From VAZQ01 sp963712565 (GTDB lineage: Bacteria; Pseudomonadota; Alphaproteobacteria; Rhizobiales; Xanthobacteraceae): a DNA stretch of 64,000 nucleotides. Made by a program: the position numbers and the translations under genes. Under the pieces are notes generated by a model. The model made no database searches. It saw only the letters and a program-made list of their open reading frames with translations, and was not told where the DNA came from. The stretch spans positions 124,001-188,000 of the forward strand of contig CAVQIP010000030.1 of NCBI GenBank assembly GCA_963712565.1. Direction: 5' to 3'. Positions 8,710-16,722 of the stretch are shown piece after piece (within the stretch, counting starts at the first letter, position 1; each line of letters begins with the position of its first letter).

Positions 8710-8916
8710 TTGGCGAATAATTCGAAGACTGCCCTCGATCGTGCCGAAGCAAGCTTCAAGAAGGATCAAAGGGCGCGGGAGGGGGCAAAGGCCATGGCGG
8801 ACTACGAGGCTGCCGGCGTGGCCATGCGTGCAAAGACGGCGCGGTTGCGCGCGCTGCGATTGCGCAAGGAAGCCGCCGATGCCGAGCGTGAGAGCGAGAG
8901 CGAGCCGTCGCGCTGA
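8710..8916 (+). CDS. Small charged helical protein (68 aa)
   Basis: The product reads MANNSKTALDRAEASFKKDQ and stays highly charged, with KAMADYEAAGVAMRAKTARL and LRLRKEAADAERE, so it should be almost all alpha-helix. I recall very similar short proteins in many Bradyrhizobium-type genomes, without an assigned function. The start is a TTG at 8710 preceded by AGGAGATAG, a strong ribosome-binding site that decides this unusual start codon. The upstream 230 bases have no other gene and contain a less GC-rich patch near 8650-8700 that could hold its promoter. Confidence 0.65.
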   Translation: MANNSKTALDRAEASFKKDQRAREGAKAMADYEAAGVAMRAKTARLRALRLRKEAADAERESESEPSR

Positions 8917-8943
8917 CCGCGGCTTTCCTCCCCTCCCCCGCCC

Positions 8944-10164
8944 TCAGGTGAGATAATCCAGCATCATGAACGCGTAGACGCGCGCCGAATTGGTCGTGCG
9001 CTCGACCGAGGCCATGTCGCTATCGGTGTGGGCGTACTGGTGCTCGCCGGCGCCGTAATTCGCGGTCGCGATGCCGACATGGTTGAGGTAGCCCTGGTCG
9101 AAGGCGGCCGGCGAGTAATAGGTCTCGGCCGGCTTGCCCAGCATCACCGCGCTCGCGCGCAGGATCGCCCGCACGATCGGCGACGCCTCCGTCACCAATG
9201 ACGGATACATGAACGGCCCGAGCCGCACGTCGATCCCGTAGGCCTTTCCGCTGACGGGATCCGCGATCCGCTCGACCTCCTTGGCGATGCGCTCGATCTC
9301 GGCGAAGGCCGCGTTCGGGTCCTCGCCCGGCAGCAGGCGGCGGTCGAGCGTGAACTCGCAGCGGTCCTGCACCGTGTGGGTCGAATCCGGAAAGCTGCGG
9401 ATGTGATTGACCGTCAGCGACGGCTTGCCGAGCTGCGGATGACTCTTGTCGAGCTTGACCTTGGCGAGCAGCGCCCGGATCGCCTCGGTCGCCCCGGTGA
9501 TGGCGTTGACGCCGTCCCACGGCCGCGACGAGTGGCAGGGCGAGCCCTTCACCGTCACGAACACGTCGATGCGACCGCGGTTGCCGAGCGTGACCTTCAG
9601 GCCGGTGCCGCCCAGCACCGCCATGTCGGCGCGCACGCCCGCCCCTTCGACCACGCTCTTGATGGCGTCGTGCTTGCCGGTCTCGCCCGAGAGGCAGCAG
9701 GTGAAGACGAGCTTGCCCGCGATCGCGGCCTTGCTCGCGATCACGGTTTCCATGGCGTGCAGCATGCCCGCCAAATTCGCCTTCTGCTCGCTCGCGCCCT
9801 TGCCCAGCACGCATTCGCCGGGCAGGCCGTAGCTTTCGCCGTCGACCACGTCGCCGACATAGGGGTTGGGCATGGTCGAGGCCGGCTGGTTCATGGCGTT
9901 GCCGATGAACATCAGCGACTTGCCGCTCGTTCCCGCGCCATAGGCGGCGATCAGGTTGCCCATCGCGTCGTAGCGGATGTCGGCAAAGCCCATGGCGCGC
10001 AGGCGCGGCTCGATCGCGGTCTTGATGAAGGCCTTGAGCAGCGGCTCGTCCTCGAGCAGCTCGGTCTGCGGGCTCGGCACCTTGACCAGCTCGATCAGCA
10101 GCTCCTTCGCCCGCGCGCGCGAGATGCGCGCGTCCAGCAGCGTCTTGATGTCGGTGTCACGCAT
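8944..10164 (-). CDS. Divergent M20-family peptidase-like hydrolase (metal ligands altered)
   Basis: This 406-residue protein has the overall M20/ArgE/DapE order of motifs, but most metal-binding positions differ. Where M20 enzymes have GHxD it reads GNAM (residues 88-91). Where they have GRGxxDxK it reads GKGASEQK, with Glu126 for Asp. Where they have EE it reads SGETGKHDA. The dimerisation-type segment SPCHSSRPWDGVNAI and a C-terminal HQYAHTDSD are present. The plus-strand gene at 16723 shares these substitutions, so they define a subfamily rather than an error. I chose ATG at 10164 because AAGGAA stands nine bases before it. The neighbouring TctABC suggests that the substrate is imported. 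Whether it is catalytic is open. Confidence 0.8.
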   Translation of the reverse strand: MRDTDIKTLLDARISRARAKELLIELVKVPSPQTELLEDEPLLKAFIKTAIEPRLRAMGFADIRYDAMGNLIAAYGAGTSGKSLMFIGNAMNQPASTMPNPYVGDVVDGESYGLPGECVLGKGASEQKANLAGMLHAMETVIASKAAIAGKLVFTCCLSGETGKHDAIKSVVEGAGVRADMAVLGGTGLKVTLGNRGRIDVFVTVKGSPCHSSRPWDGVNAITGATEAIRALLAKVKLDKSHPQLGKPSLTVNHIRSFPDSTHTVQDRCEFTLDRRLLPGEDPNAAFAEIERIAKEVERIADPVSGKAYGIDVRLGPFMYPSLVTEASPIVRAILRASAVMLGKPAETYYSPAAFDQGYLNHVGIATANYGAGEHQYAHTDSDMASVERTTNSARVYAFMMLDYLT

Positions 10165-10211
10165 GGGCAATTCCTTCCAGTCGGCCCGGGTCCGAGCGGC
10201 AAATTCGGTGC

Positions 10212-10340
10212 GCTCCCCTCCCCCTTGCGGGGAGGGGTTGGGGGTGGGGGTCGTGAGATTGACGCTCCAATATTGCCGAACGCATCACCCCCCTCCCCAC
10301 CCCTCCCCCACAAGGGGGGAGGGAGCAGACCGAGTCCGCG
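10212..10340. repeat. GC-rich palindromic intergenic repeat (CCCCTCCCC family)
   Basis: Two hairpins, CCCCTCCCC with GGGGAGGGG at 10214-10236 and a second CCCTCCCCC/GGGGGAGGG hairpin at 10300-10325, flank a short spacer. The tail GGGAGCAGACCG recurs in the repeat at 57121-57236, and the related GGGAGCACACCG recurs near 27010. It lies between the M20 gene and tctA, both on the minus strand, and could act as a terminator or as a REP-like element. Confidence 0.7.
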
Positions 10341-10375
10341 GCACCTTCACTGACCTAGTCGGATCGCCTGGCTCA

Positions 10376-11866
10376 TCATGTCACCTCGGCGCCGCCGCGG
10401 CCGAGCCGCTTCTTCACGCCCGGCCACAGCACCAGGACCAGGCAGAGCGCGAAGATCGTCGCCGACAACGGCCGCAGGAAGAACACCGAGTAGTCGTGAT
10501 CCGAGATCATCAGCGCCTGGTGGAACGAGCCTTCGGCCAGCTTGCCGAGAATGAGCCCGATGACGAGCGTGATCAGCGGGTAGCCGTGGCGGCGCAGGAA
10601 ATAGCCGAGCAGGCCGAAAAAGATCGCGACGAACACGTCCATGACGTTGCGTTCGTTGGCATAGGCGCCGAACAGCGTGACGATCAGCAGCATCGGCGCC
10701 AATAATTCGATCCGCACGATGGTGATCAACGCAAACCACGGGATCATGACGAGATAGAGCGCCGTCGCCAGCACCGCGCCGATCAAGAGGCCCATGAAGA
10801 AGCCCCAGATCAGTTCCGGGTTCGAGGTGAACAGCATCGGCCCCGGCCGCAGCCCCTGCAGGGTGACCGCCACCAAGAGGATGGCGGAGGTCGCCCCGCC
10901 GGGGATCCCGAGCGTGAGCGCCGGGATCAGGCTGGTCGGAATGCAGGAATTGTTCGAGGCTTCCGGCGCGATCACCCCTTCCGGCGCGCCCTGCCCGAAC
11001 CGCTCGGGATGGCGCGAGGAGCGCTGCGCCACGCTGTAGGCGAGGAAGTTCGCCGCGGTTGCGCCGATGCCGGGGATCATTCCGAGGAAGGCGCCGACCG
11101 CCGTGCTCTGAATGAGCGTGAACGGATAGCGGAAGGTGTCCCAAAATCCGTCCCACAGCGAGCCTTCCAGCCGGCCGGCCTTGGCGATGGTGCCGCCCTC
11201 GAGAATCATGCTGGTGAGCTCGGTGAGCGCGAACAGCCCGACCATCACCGGCACGAAGCTGATGCCGTCGAGCAGGTAGACGTAGCCGAAGGTGTAGCGC
11301 TCCGAGCCGAGGATCGAATCGATGCCGATCAGGCTGATGGCGATCCCCAGCGCCCCCATCGCCAGCCCCTTGACCGTGGAGCCGAGCGCGGCGACCGACA
11401 CGACGGTGAGGCCGAGGATGGCGAGCGCGAAATATTCGGCCGGGCTGAAGGCGAGCGCCGCCTTCGCCACCGGGCCGGATGCGAACATCAGGATCAGCAC
11501 GCCGACGATCGCGGCCACCATCGAAGCCCCGGCCGAGAGCCCCATGGCGACCTTGGCCTTGCCCTGTTGCGCCATGGGATAGCCGTCATAGGCGGTGGCG
11601 GCGGACGACGCCTCGCCCGGAATATTGAGCAGGATGGAGGTGACCGATCCGCCGAAGGCGGCGCCGACCGAGATCGACGCCAGCATCAGCAGCGCGGAGA
11701 GCGGATCCATCGAGAAGGTGAACGGGATCAGGATCGCCATGGCGACCGGGCCGCCGAGGCCGGGCAGCACGCCGACCCACAGTCCGATCACCGTCCCGGC
11801 GATCATGAATAAGAGCTGCTTGAGCTGCAGGGCGGCGGTCAGGCCGAGCAAAGCGTTGTCGAGCAT
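10376..11866 (-). CDS. tctA: Tripartite tricarboxylate transporter large permease, TctA
   Basis: This 496-residue integral membrane protein is a TctA-family (PF01970) large subunit, which in other bacteria imports citrate or related carboxylates with the help of TctB and a periplasmic TctC. About twelve hydrophobic segments are visible. The conserved TctA signatures GVLPGLGGPVAMAILIPF, GGSVTSILLNIPGEASSAAT and LGIPGGATSAILL are intact, as is the mid-protein GMIPGIGATAANF. The gene is three bases downstream of tctB and forms an operon tctC-tctB-tctA read from right to left. The substrate cannot be read from the sequence. Flanking hydrolases and OCD proteins hint at an amide or amino-acid-like compound. 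Confidence 0.95.
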   Translation of the reverse strand: MLDNALLGLTAALQLKQLLFMIAGTVIGLWVGVLPGLGGPVAMAILIPFTFSMDPLSALLMLASISVGAAFGGSVTSILLNIPGEASSAATAYDGYPMAQQGKAKVAMGLSAGASMVAAIVGVLILMFASGPVAKAALAFSPAEYFALAILGLTVVSVAALGSTVKGLAMGALGIAISLIGIDSILGSERYTFGYVYLLDGISFVPVMVGLFALTELTSMILEGGTIAKAGRLEGSLWDGFWDTFRYPFTLIQSTAVGAFLGMIPGIGATAANFLAYSVAQRSSRHPERFGQGAPEGVIAPEASNNSCIPTSLIPALTLGIPGGATSAILLVAVTLQGLRPGPMLFTSNPELIWGFFMGLLIGAVLATALYLVMIPWFALITIVRIELLAPMLLIVTLFGAYANERNVMDVFVAIFFGLLGYFLRRHGYPLITLVIGLILGKLAEGSFHQALMISDHDYSVFFLRPLSATIFALCLVLVLWPGVKKRLGRGGAEVT

Positions 11867-11869
11867 GGC

Positions 11870-12376
11870 TCAGCGCGCCCGCAGCGCGAGCTTGTCGATG
11901 AGCCAGTCCCCCACCAGCCCGTGCGGAAGGTCGACGTTGAGCAGATAGGGTCCGATCAAGGCCAGGACCGCAACCGTGACCAACGCGGTGACCACGAGCC
12001 GCCGACGATCCTGATATCCCATCAAGACCGGCACCAGCACCATGGCGGCGAGCGAGGCGACGACGAAACCGAACAGCCAGAACAACAGGCCGAACGCCGG
12101 CGCGGCGAAGAGCGCGGTGGCATAGCGCGGCCAATCAGCGCGGGCCGCAGGATCGTCGACCGGCGCCGCATCGGCGGCGCGCCGGCCGCGCAGTTGCTCG
12201 CCGGCGACCACAAGCATGAGGAGAATGCCTGCGGTTCCGACGATGACCGGAAAAAGCCGGGCATCGAACGGCAGTTTGTAGCCGAGCGCGACGATGCCGA
12301 CGAAGAAGAGCAGGAGCAGCGCGATCAGAACGAACTCTTCGCGCCGGTATTCCCTGTTTCTCGTGTCGATGGACAT
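11870..12376 (-). CDS. tctB: Tripartite tricarboxylate transporter small permease, TctB
   Basis: This 168-residue protein has four hydrophobic segments (near residues 16-33, 40-60, 85-110 and 120-150), as expected of the small TctB subunit (PF07331 type). It has the usual KLPFDARLFPVIVG motif after the first membrane segment and a polar linker near residues 62-80. The short gap to tctA and the palindromic repeat upstream fit one transcript from tctC. It has no known catalytic residues; the family role is to complete the membrane unit with TctA. Confidence 0.9.
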   Translation of the reverse strand: MSIDTRNREYRREEFVLIALLLLFFVGIVALGYKLPFDARLFPVIVGTAGILLMLVVAGEQLRGRRAADAAPVDDPAARADWPRYATALFAAPAFGLLFWLFGFVVASLAAMVLVPVLMGYQDRRRLVVTALVTVAVLALIGPYLLNVDLPHGLVGDWLIDKLALRAR

Positions 12377-12420
12377 GTCGCCGCGTCTACTAACCTTCGT
12401 TGGGATTGACCGTCTTCTCC

Positions 12421-12504
12421 GTCATGGCCGGGCCTGTCCCGGCCATCTACGTCTTATGTTGCAGAATGAAAGACGTAGATGGCCGGCATAAAGCCGGCCA
12501 TGAC
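12421..12504. repeat. 84-bp near-perfect palindromic element
   Basis: The left half starts GTCATGGCCGG and ends CATCTACGTCTT. The right half starts AAGACGTAGATGGCCGG and ends CCGGCCATGAC. Each half also has its own small GGCCGG/CCGGCC hairpin, so the whole can fold as a long cruciform. It lies between tctB and tctC (both minus strand) and separates the receptor from the permease genes. Similar GTCATGGCCGGG repeats are widespread in Bradyrhizobium-type genomes (recalled knowledge). Confidence 0.75.
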
Positions 12505-12564
12505 GAGTCAGCATTTGTGTGCCCCGGTAATACGACTGCCCGCCCAACCGCGGTTGCCCGAGCC

Positions 12565-13549
12565 TCAGCCCAGGAGCTCCTTGTACTTCTCGATCACCTC
12601 GGCCTGCTTGGCGACCATGGCTTCGATCTGCGGGCGGGTGAGCAGCTTGAGATATTCGCCGGCCTTCTGCATCTGCTCCCACAGCATCTTGTCCTCGAAC
12701 GCCTTGGCGAAGGCGCTCGCCAGCAGCGCGATCCGGTCGTCCGGCACTTTCGGCGTGCTCATGGCGTACCAGATCTGATCGATGGGCGTGACCTTGAAGC
12801 CGAGCTCCGTCAAGGTCGGCACGTCGGGCAGCGCCTTCTCGCGCTCGGCGCCGGTGACGGCGAGAAAATGCAGGCTGTCGCGCATGCGCGAGCCCGAGCC
12901 CGGCCCGCTGATCGCGACATCGACATGGCCGCCCATCACCGCCGGATAGGCCTTGCCGGAGCCCTCGAAATGCACCAGCCCGAACGGCAGGTTGAGCTCC
13001 TTCTGCAGCGCCGCGAGCTGGATGTGGCTCGAGCCCGAGCGCCCGATGGTGCCGACCACGACCCGGCGCTTTTTGCACTCGTCGACGAATTGCTGGAAGG
13101 TCTGGATCGGCGAATCCTTCTTCACGCACAGCTGCCAGCTCACCACGCTCCAGCCGTAGATCGGAATGAACTCGCTCGCCTTGTAGCCGGCCCGCCCGAT
13201 GACCTCGTCGATGGCGCCGCCGGGCGCGGACTCCGTCATCATCAGATAGCCGTCCGGCCGCGCGGTGAAGAGCTTGCTGCGCGCCACGCGGCCGCCCGCC
13301 CCCAAGCACGTATTCGAGGCTGGTCTTGACCCCGTGCTTCTCGAGGTAGGGCTGGATGATGCGCGCGGTGGTGTCGATCGACCCGCCCGGCGCCTGATAG
13401 ATGATCCAGTTGACCTCGCGGGCCGGGAATTTCTCCTGCGCCCGCGCCGAGGAGCCGAACGGGCCCATGCCGCCGGCGGCGGCGCCGAGCGCCGCCCCGC
13501 CCGCCTTGCGCAAGAAATCGCGCCGACCGATCCGCGAATTGCTTCTCAT
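12565..13549 (-). CDS. tctC: Tripartite tricarboxylate transporter receptor, TctC (frameshifted)
   Basis: This is the periplasmic receptor of the adjacent TctAB. The start at 13549 follows AGGAGCACAAG and opens with a TAT-type signal (GRRDFLRKAGG, later ARAQEKFPAREVNWIIY). The frame breaks near 13297 in a run of five Gs. The family sequence YVLGAGGRVARSKLFTARPD resumes one base out of phase and continues to KYKELLG. The total length is 985 bp, one base more than a multiple of three, so a single extra G explains it. Landmarks after the break are RPDGYLMMTES and ALPDVPTLTELGF. An error in the consensus is the simplest explanation. Confidence 0.85.
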
Positions 13550-13562
13550 CTTGTGCTCCTGC

Positions 13563-14564
13563 TCAGTGCGCCCTCGGCAGCCAGATGCCAAGGCCGCGTT
13601 CGCGTGCGTTTCGATACAAGAAGTGTGCCAGCGCCACGTCCTGCGACACAAGCCCGGTGGTGTGGATCAGAATCCGCTCGTCGTCGCGCTCGCGGCCGGG
13701 CTTCTCGCCGGCGACCAGCTCGTGGATCTCGGCATGGAGCGCATCGCGCGAGAACAGGCCGGCTTCGACCATGCGCCTGAACTCGCGCTGCAGCATGTTG
13801 AATTCCCAGCTGTCGATGACGACCTTGTCCATCCTCGACCAGCCGGCGGGATCGAGCTCGCGCCGCGCCAGCGAGATGAAGGTCGAGCCGGGCTTGAGCC
13901 AGGGCTCGCGGCTCACCACCTCGCCCGAGGTGGTGCCGCCGACCGCGATGTCGGCGCCGCGCACCACCTCCTCGACCGAGTCCTTCGCGACCACGGGAAT
14001 GCCGAGCGCCCGCGACCATTTGTCCGCGAACGCCGCCCGCGTTTCGCGCCGGCGCGAGGTGCAGCGGACCTCCGCGAACCGGTACATCGTGGTGAGGCAG
14101 CGCAGCGAATTCGTGCCCATGGTGCCGACGCCGACGAGTCCGAGGATCTTCGGGTCTTTCGGGCCCACCCATTTGCAGGCGATGGTGGCGGCGGCCGCGC
14201 TGCGGATGGCGTAGCTCCAGTGCTCGTCGACGATGGCGAGCGGCTCGCCGCTCTGCGGCTCCGACAGCACGATGTAGCGCGTGCAGCCGAGCGCGCCCAC
14301 GGTGTTGCGCTCGCCATCGTCGTAATAGTTGTAGAGGCGAACGCCGGTCGCCGGAATGTCCTTGAGGAAGACCGACTTCACGTGCCAGTGGTTGTGGAAG
14401 CCGTCGGCGACGTCGAGCTTGAAGCTTTGCGGGTTCGACAGCACCACGCTGCCGCGGGCATGCATGCCATAGACCTGCTCGCAGATGCGCAGCGCGTCCG
14501 CGACGTCGAGCAGGGCGAGCGTGTCTCGGTAGGGAACGAACAGGACGCCTTTGTCATCGCTCAT
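13563..14564 (-). CDS. Ornithine cyclodeaminase/mu-crystallin family protein, paralogue A
   Basis: This 333-residue protein belongs to the OCD/mu-crystallin family (PF02423), NAD(P)-binding enzymes that include ornithine and lysine cyclodeaminases and alanine or ketimine reductases. The Rossmann glycine motif LGLVGVGTMG is at residues 141-150, followed by CTSRRRETRAAFADKW and the downstream GADIAVGGTTSG. The front half carries FHNHWHVKSV and GVRLYNYYDDGERNTVG. It aligns without gaps over its first 150 residues with the protein at 17892-18920. It ends 13 bases upstream of the tctC start on the same strand, so it is probably the first gene of the tct operon. The exact substrate is unknown. Confidence 0.88.
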   Translation of the reverse strand: MSDDKGVLFVPYRDTLALLDVADALRICEQVYGMHARGSVVLSNPQSFKLDVADGFHNHWHVKSVFLKDIPATGVRLYNYYDDGERNTVGALGCTRYIVLSEPQSGEPLAIVDEHWSYAIRSAAAATIACKWVGPKDPKILGLVGVGTMGTNSLRCLTTMYRFAEVRCTSRRRETRAAFADKWSRALGIPVVAKDSVEEVVRGADIAVGGTTSGEVVSREPWLKPGSTFISLARRELDPAGWSRMDKVVIDSWEFNMLQREFRRMVEAGLFSRDALHAEIHELVAGEKPGRERDDERILIHTTGLVSQDVALAHFLYRNARERGLGIWLPRAH

Positions 14565-14587
14565 GTGCGACTCGGAATCTCGTGCGC

Positions 14588-14732
14588 GCCACTTTCACGC
14601 AAGTGTCGTCCCCGCGAAAGCGGGGACCCATCGTGCCACACACGCTGGCTTCTGGAATGTCGGTGGGCCACTTTCAAGCAAGTGTTCCCCGCGAAAGTGG
14701 AGACCCATCGTGCCATCGCTGGCTCTGGATAT
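14588..14732. repeat. Two tandem copies of a CCCCGCGAAAGCGGGG palindromic repeat
   Basis: A unit of about 70 bases (CCACTTTCACGCAAGTG, then TCCCCGCGAAAGCGGGGA, then CCCATCGTGCCA and GGCTTCTGGAAT) occurs at 14588-14660 and again, slightly decayed, at 14667-14732. The same core appears at 32777-32870. It lies between the minus-strand cupin and OCD genes. Each copy forms a strong hairpin and could end transcription, but it looks like a mobile or REP-like repeat rather than a dedicated terminator. Confidence 0.7.
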
Positions 14733-14789
14733 CGATCCGCACGAGGGACGACGCTGTGGATGCACTCGCGTGACGCCATGTCGATAGCT

Positions 14790-15158
14790 TCACTCGTCCA
14801 CGATGAAGTCGAAATGCCGTCCGGAGGGGGCGTAGATCTCGAAGATCTCGAACACGTCGTCGCTGAGATTGGCAAGGGAATGCTTCATGCCGGCGGGAAT
14901 GTACACCACGTCGTTCTCGCGGATCAGGTAGCTGTCCCCTTCCACGGTCAGCGTCCCCTCGCCGCGTTTGACGATGTAGACGTTGTCGGCCTGGCTGTGG
15001 TGATGCAGCTTGCCGCGCGGGCCGCCCGGCACCAGCCGGTTGAGATGGACGTCGACCTTCTCGGTGCCGAGCGCCGGGTTGACCAGCTTGATCTGCTCGC
15101 CGCGCCCCGGCTCCATCGGGCTCGCCGGGCACTCGTCCAGATGCAGGATCTTGAACAC
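14790..15158 (-). CDS. Small single-domain cupin protein
   Basis: This 122-residue protein is a single beta-barrel cupin (cupin_2 type). The first cupin motif is visible as HHHSQADNVYIVKRGEGTL and the second as PAGMKHSLANLSDDVFEIFE, giving the usual histidine and glutamate metal ligands. I chose the GTG at 15158 because GGGAGA stands before it and FKILHLDE is a plausible N-terminus; an ATG at 15116 is the alternative. Such small cupins act as isomerases, dioxygenases or sensors; the sequence does not say which. It is divergent from the M20 gene that starts 87 bases away on the other strand. Confidence 0.8.
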   Translation of the reverse strand: MFKILHLDECPASPMEPGRGEQIKLVNPALGTEKVDVHLNRLVPGGPRGKLHHHSQADNVYIVKRGEGTLTVEGDSYLIRENDVVYIPAGMKHSLANLSDDVFEIFEIYAPSGRHFDFIVDE

Positions 15159-15245
15159 GCGCGTCTCCCATTGCCGCCGCGGCGGCCCGCATGCGATATC
15201 CTTGGACCGTAATCGGGACGGACTCGTCGCGCCAGGGGTGACAGC

Positions 15246-16649
15246 ATGAGCCGCGCCGCCGCGATCGCTCGCGCGCACAGCTATTTCGACAGCGGCGAAT
15301 TTCTCGTCGACCTGCGCCGGCGGGTCGCCATTCCCAGCACGAGCCAGGAGCCCGAGCGCGCCGGGACGCTGCGCAGCTATCTCGAGGACGAGATGGTGCC
15401 CAGCCTGGCGCCGCTCGGCTTTCGCACGCGCGTCATCGACAATCCGTCGGGCCCGCCGTTCCTGGTGGCGGAGCGCAGCGAAGACCCCGCCCTGCTCACG
15501 GTCCTGATCTACGGTCATGGCGACACCATCCGCGGCCTCGACGAGCTGTGGCGTCCGGGGCTTTCGCCCTGGGTGCTCACCGTCGAAGGCGACCGCATCT
15601 ACGGCCGCGGCGCCGCCGACAACAAGGGCCAGCACAGCATCAACATCGCGGCGCTCGCGGCGGTGCTTGCCGAGCGCGGTCGCCTCGGCTTCAACGTGAA
15701 GATCCTGATCGAGATGGGAGAGGAAGTGGGCTCGGCCGGATTGCGCGAGCTGTGCCTGGCGCACAAGCATGGGCTGTTGCAGGCGGATTTGCTGATCGCC
15801 TCGGACGGCCCGCGCATCGCGCCCGGCCGGCCCACGATCTTTCTCGGCGCGCGCGGCGGCCACATGATCGAGCTCAACGTCGATCTGCGCGAGGGCGCAC
15901 ACCATTCCGGCAACTGGGGCGGCCTGCTCGCCAATCCCGGCATCATCCTCGCGCACGCCATCGCCTGCATCACCGACGCCCGCGGCACGATCCAGATTCC
16001 GGAATGGCGCCCGCCGCTGCCGCAGTCGGTGCGGCGGCTGCTTGACGGCGTCGAGGTCGAGGCCGGCGGCAACGGCCCGACCGTCGACCGCGACTGGGGC
16101 GAGCCCGAGCTCACGCCGGCTGAGCGCGTCTTCGGCTGGAACAGCTTCGAGGTGCTGGCCTTCACCACCGGCACGCCCGACCATCCGGTGAACGCCATCC
16201 CGGGCAGCGCCCGCGCGCACTGCCAACTGCGCTACGTCGTTGGAACGGAGGCGGACGACATCATCCCGGCGCTGCGCCGTCACCTCGACCGTCACGGCTT
16301 TACTCAAGTCGAGGTGCGCCGCGGCGGCGGCGGATTTTTCCGCGCGAGCCGGCTCGATCCCGACGATCCGTGGGTCGGCTTCACCGCGCGCTCGCTCGAG
16401 CGCACCACTGGGCGCAAGCCGACCATCCTCCCCAACCTCGGCGGATCGCTGCCCAACGACAATTTCACCGACGTGCTGGGCTTGCGCACGATCTGGATCC
16501 CGCATTCCTATGCCGGCTGCTCGCAGCACGCGCCGGACGAGCATCTGCTCGCGCCGATCGCGCGCGAGGGGCTCGGCGCCATGGCGGGATTGTTCTGGGA
16601 CCTGGGCGAGCCCGGCACTCCGCGCACGGCCGCTTCGACGCCAACGTGA
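15246..16649 (+). CDS. M20-family metallopeptidase/deacylase (canonical)
   Basis: This 467-residue enzyme is an M20 dipeptidase- or deacylase-type hydrolase with all the expected metal ligands: YGHGDTIRG (HxD), YGRGAADNKGQH, the EE pair in MGEEVGS, SDGPR, and a C-terminal PHSYAGCSQHAPDEH. The central lid domain (GAHHSGNWGG onward) mediates dimerisation in the family. It should hydrolyse an amide or peptide bond with two zinc ions in the cytoplasm. The ATG at 15246 follows GGGGTGACAGC. It is followed after 73 bases by the divergent M20 paralogue, with which it probably forms an operon. Confidence 0.9.
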   Translation: MSRAAAIARAHSYFDSGEFLVDLRRRVAIPSTSQEPERAGTLRSYLEDEMVPSLAPLGFRTRVIDNPSGPPFLVAERSEDPALLTVLIYGHGDTIRGLDELWRPGLSPWVLTVEGDRIYGRGAADNKGQHSINIAALAAVLAERGRLGFNVKILIEMGEEVGSAGLRELCLAHKHGLLQADLLIASDGPRIAPGRPTIFLGARGGHMIELNVDLREGAHHSGNWGGLLANPGIILAHAIACITDARGTIQIPEWRPPLPQSVRRLLDGVEVEAGGNGPTVDRDWGEPELTPAERVFGWNSFEVLAFTTGTPDHPVNAIPGSARAHCQLRYVVGTEADDIIPALRRHLDRHGFTQVEVRRGGGGFFRASRLDPDDPWVGFTARSLERTTGRKPTILPNLGGSLPNDNFTDVLGLRTIWIPHSYAGCSQHAPDEHLLAPIAREGLGAMAGLFWDLGEPGTPRTAASTPT

Positions 16650-16722
16650 GGTTCGCGCGCGGCTTGCGCCGAAGAGTCTTTCAGCACAAAACTGGCGGCT
16701 GGCGCTTGCGATGGGAGCCACG

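Noticed and set aside
13401..15212. A 603-codon plus-strand open frame opposite the OCD and cupin genes
   Set aside because: Real OCD and cupin motifs are all on the minus strand; this frame is RAR/HRD-rich shadow sequence.
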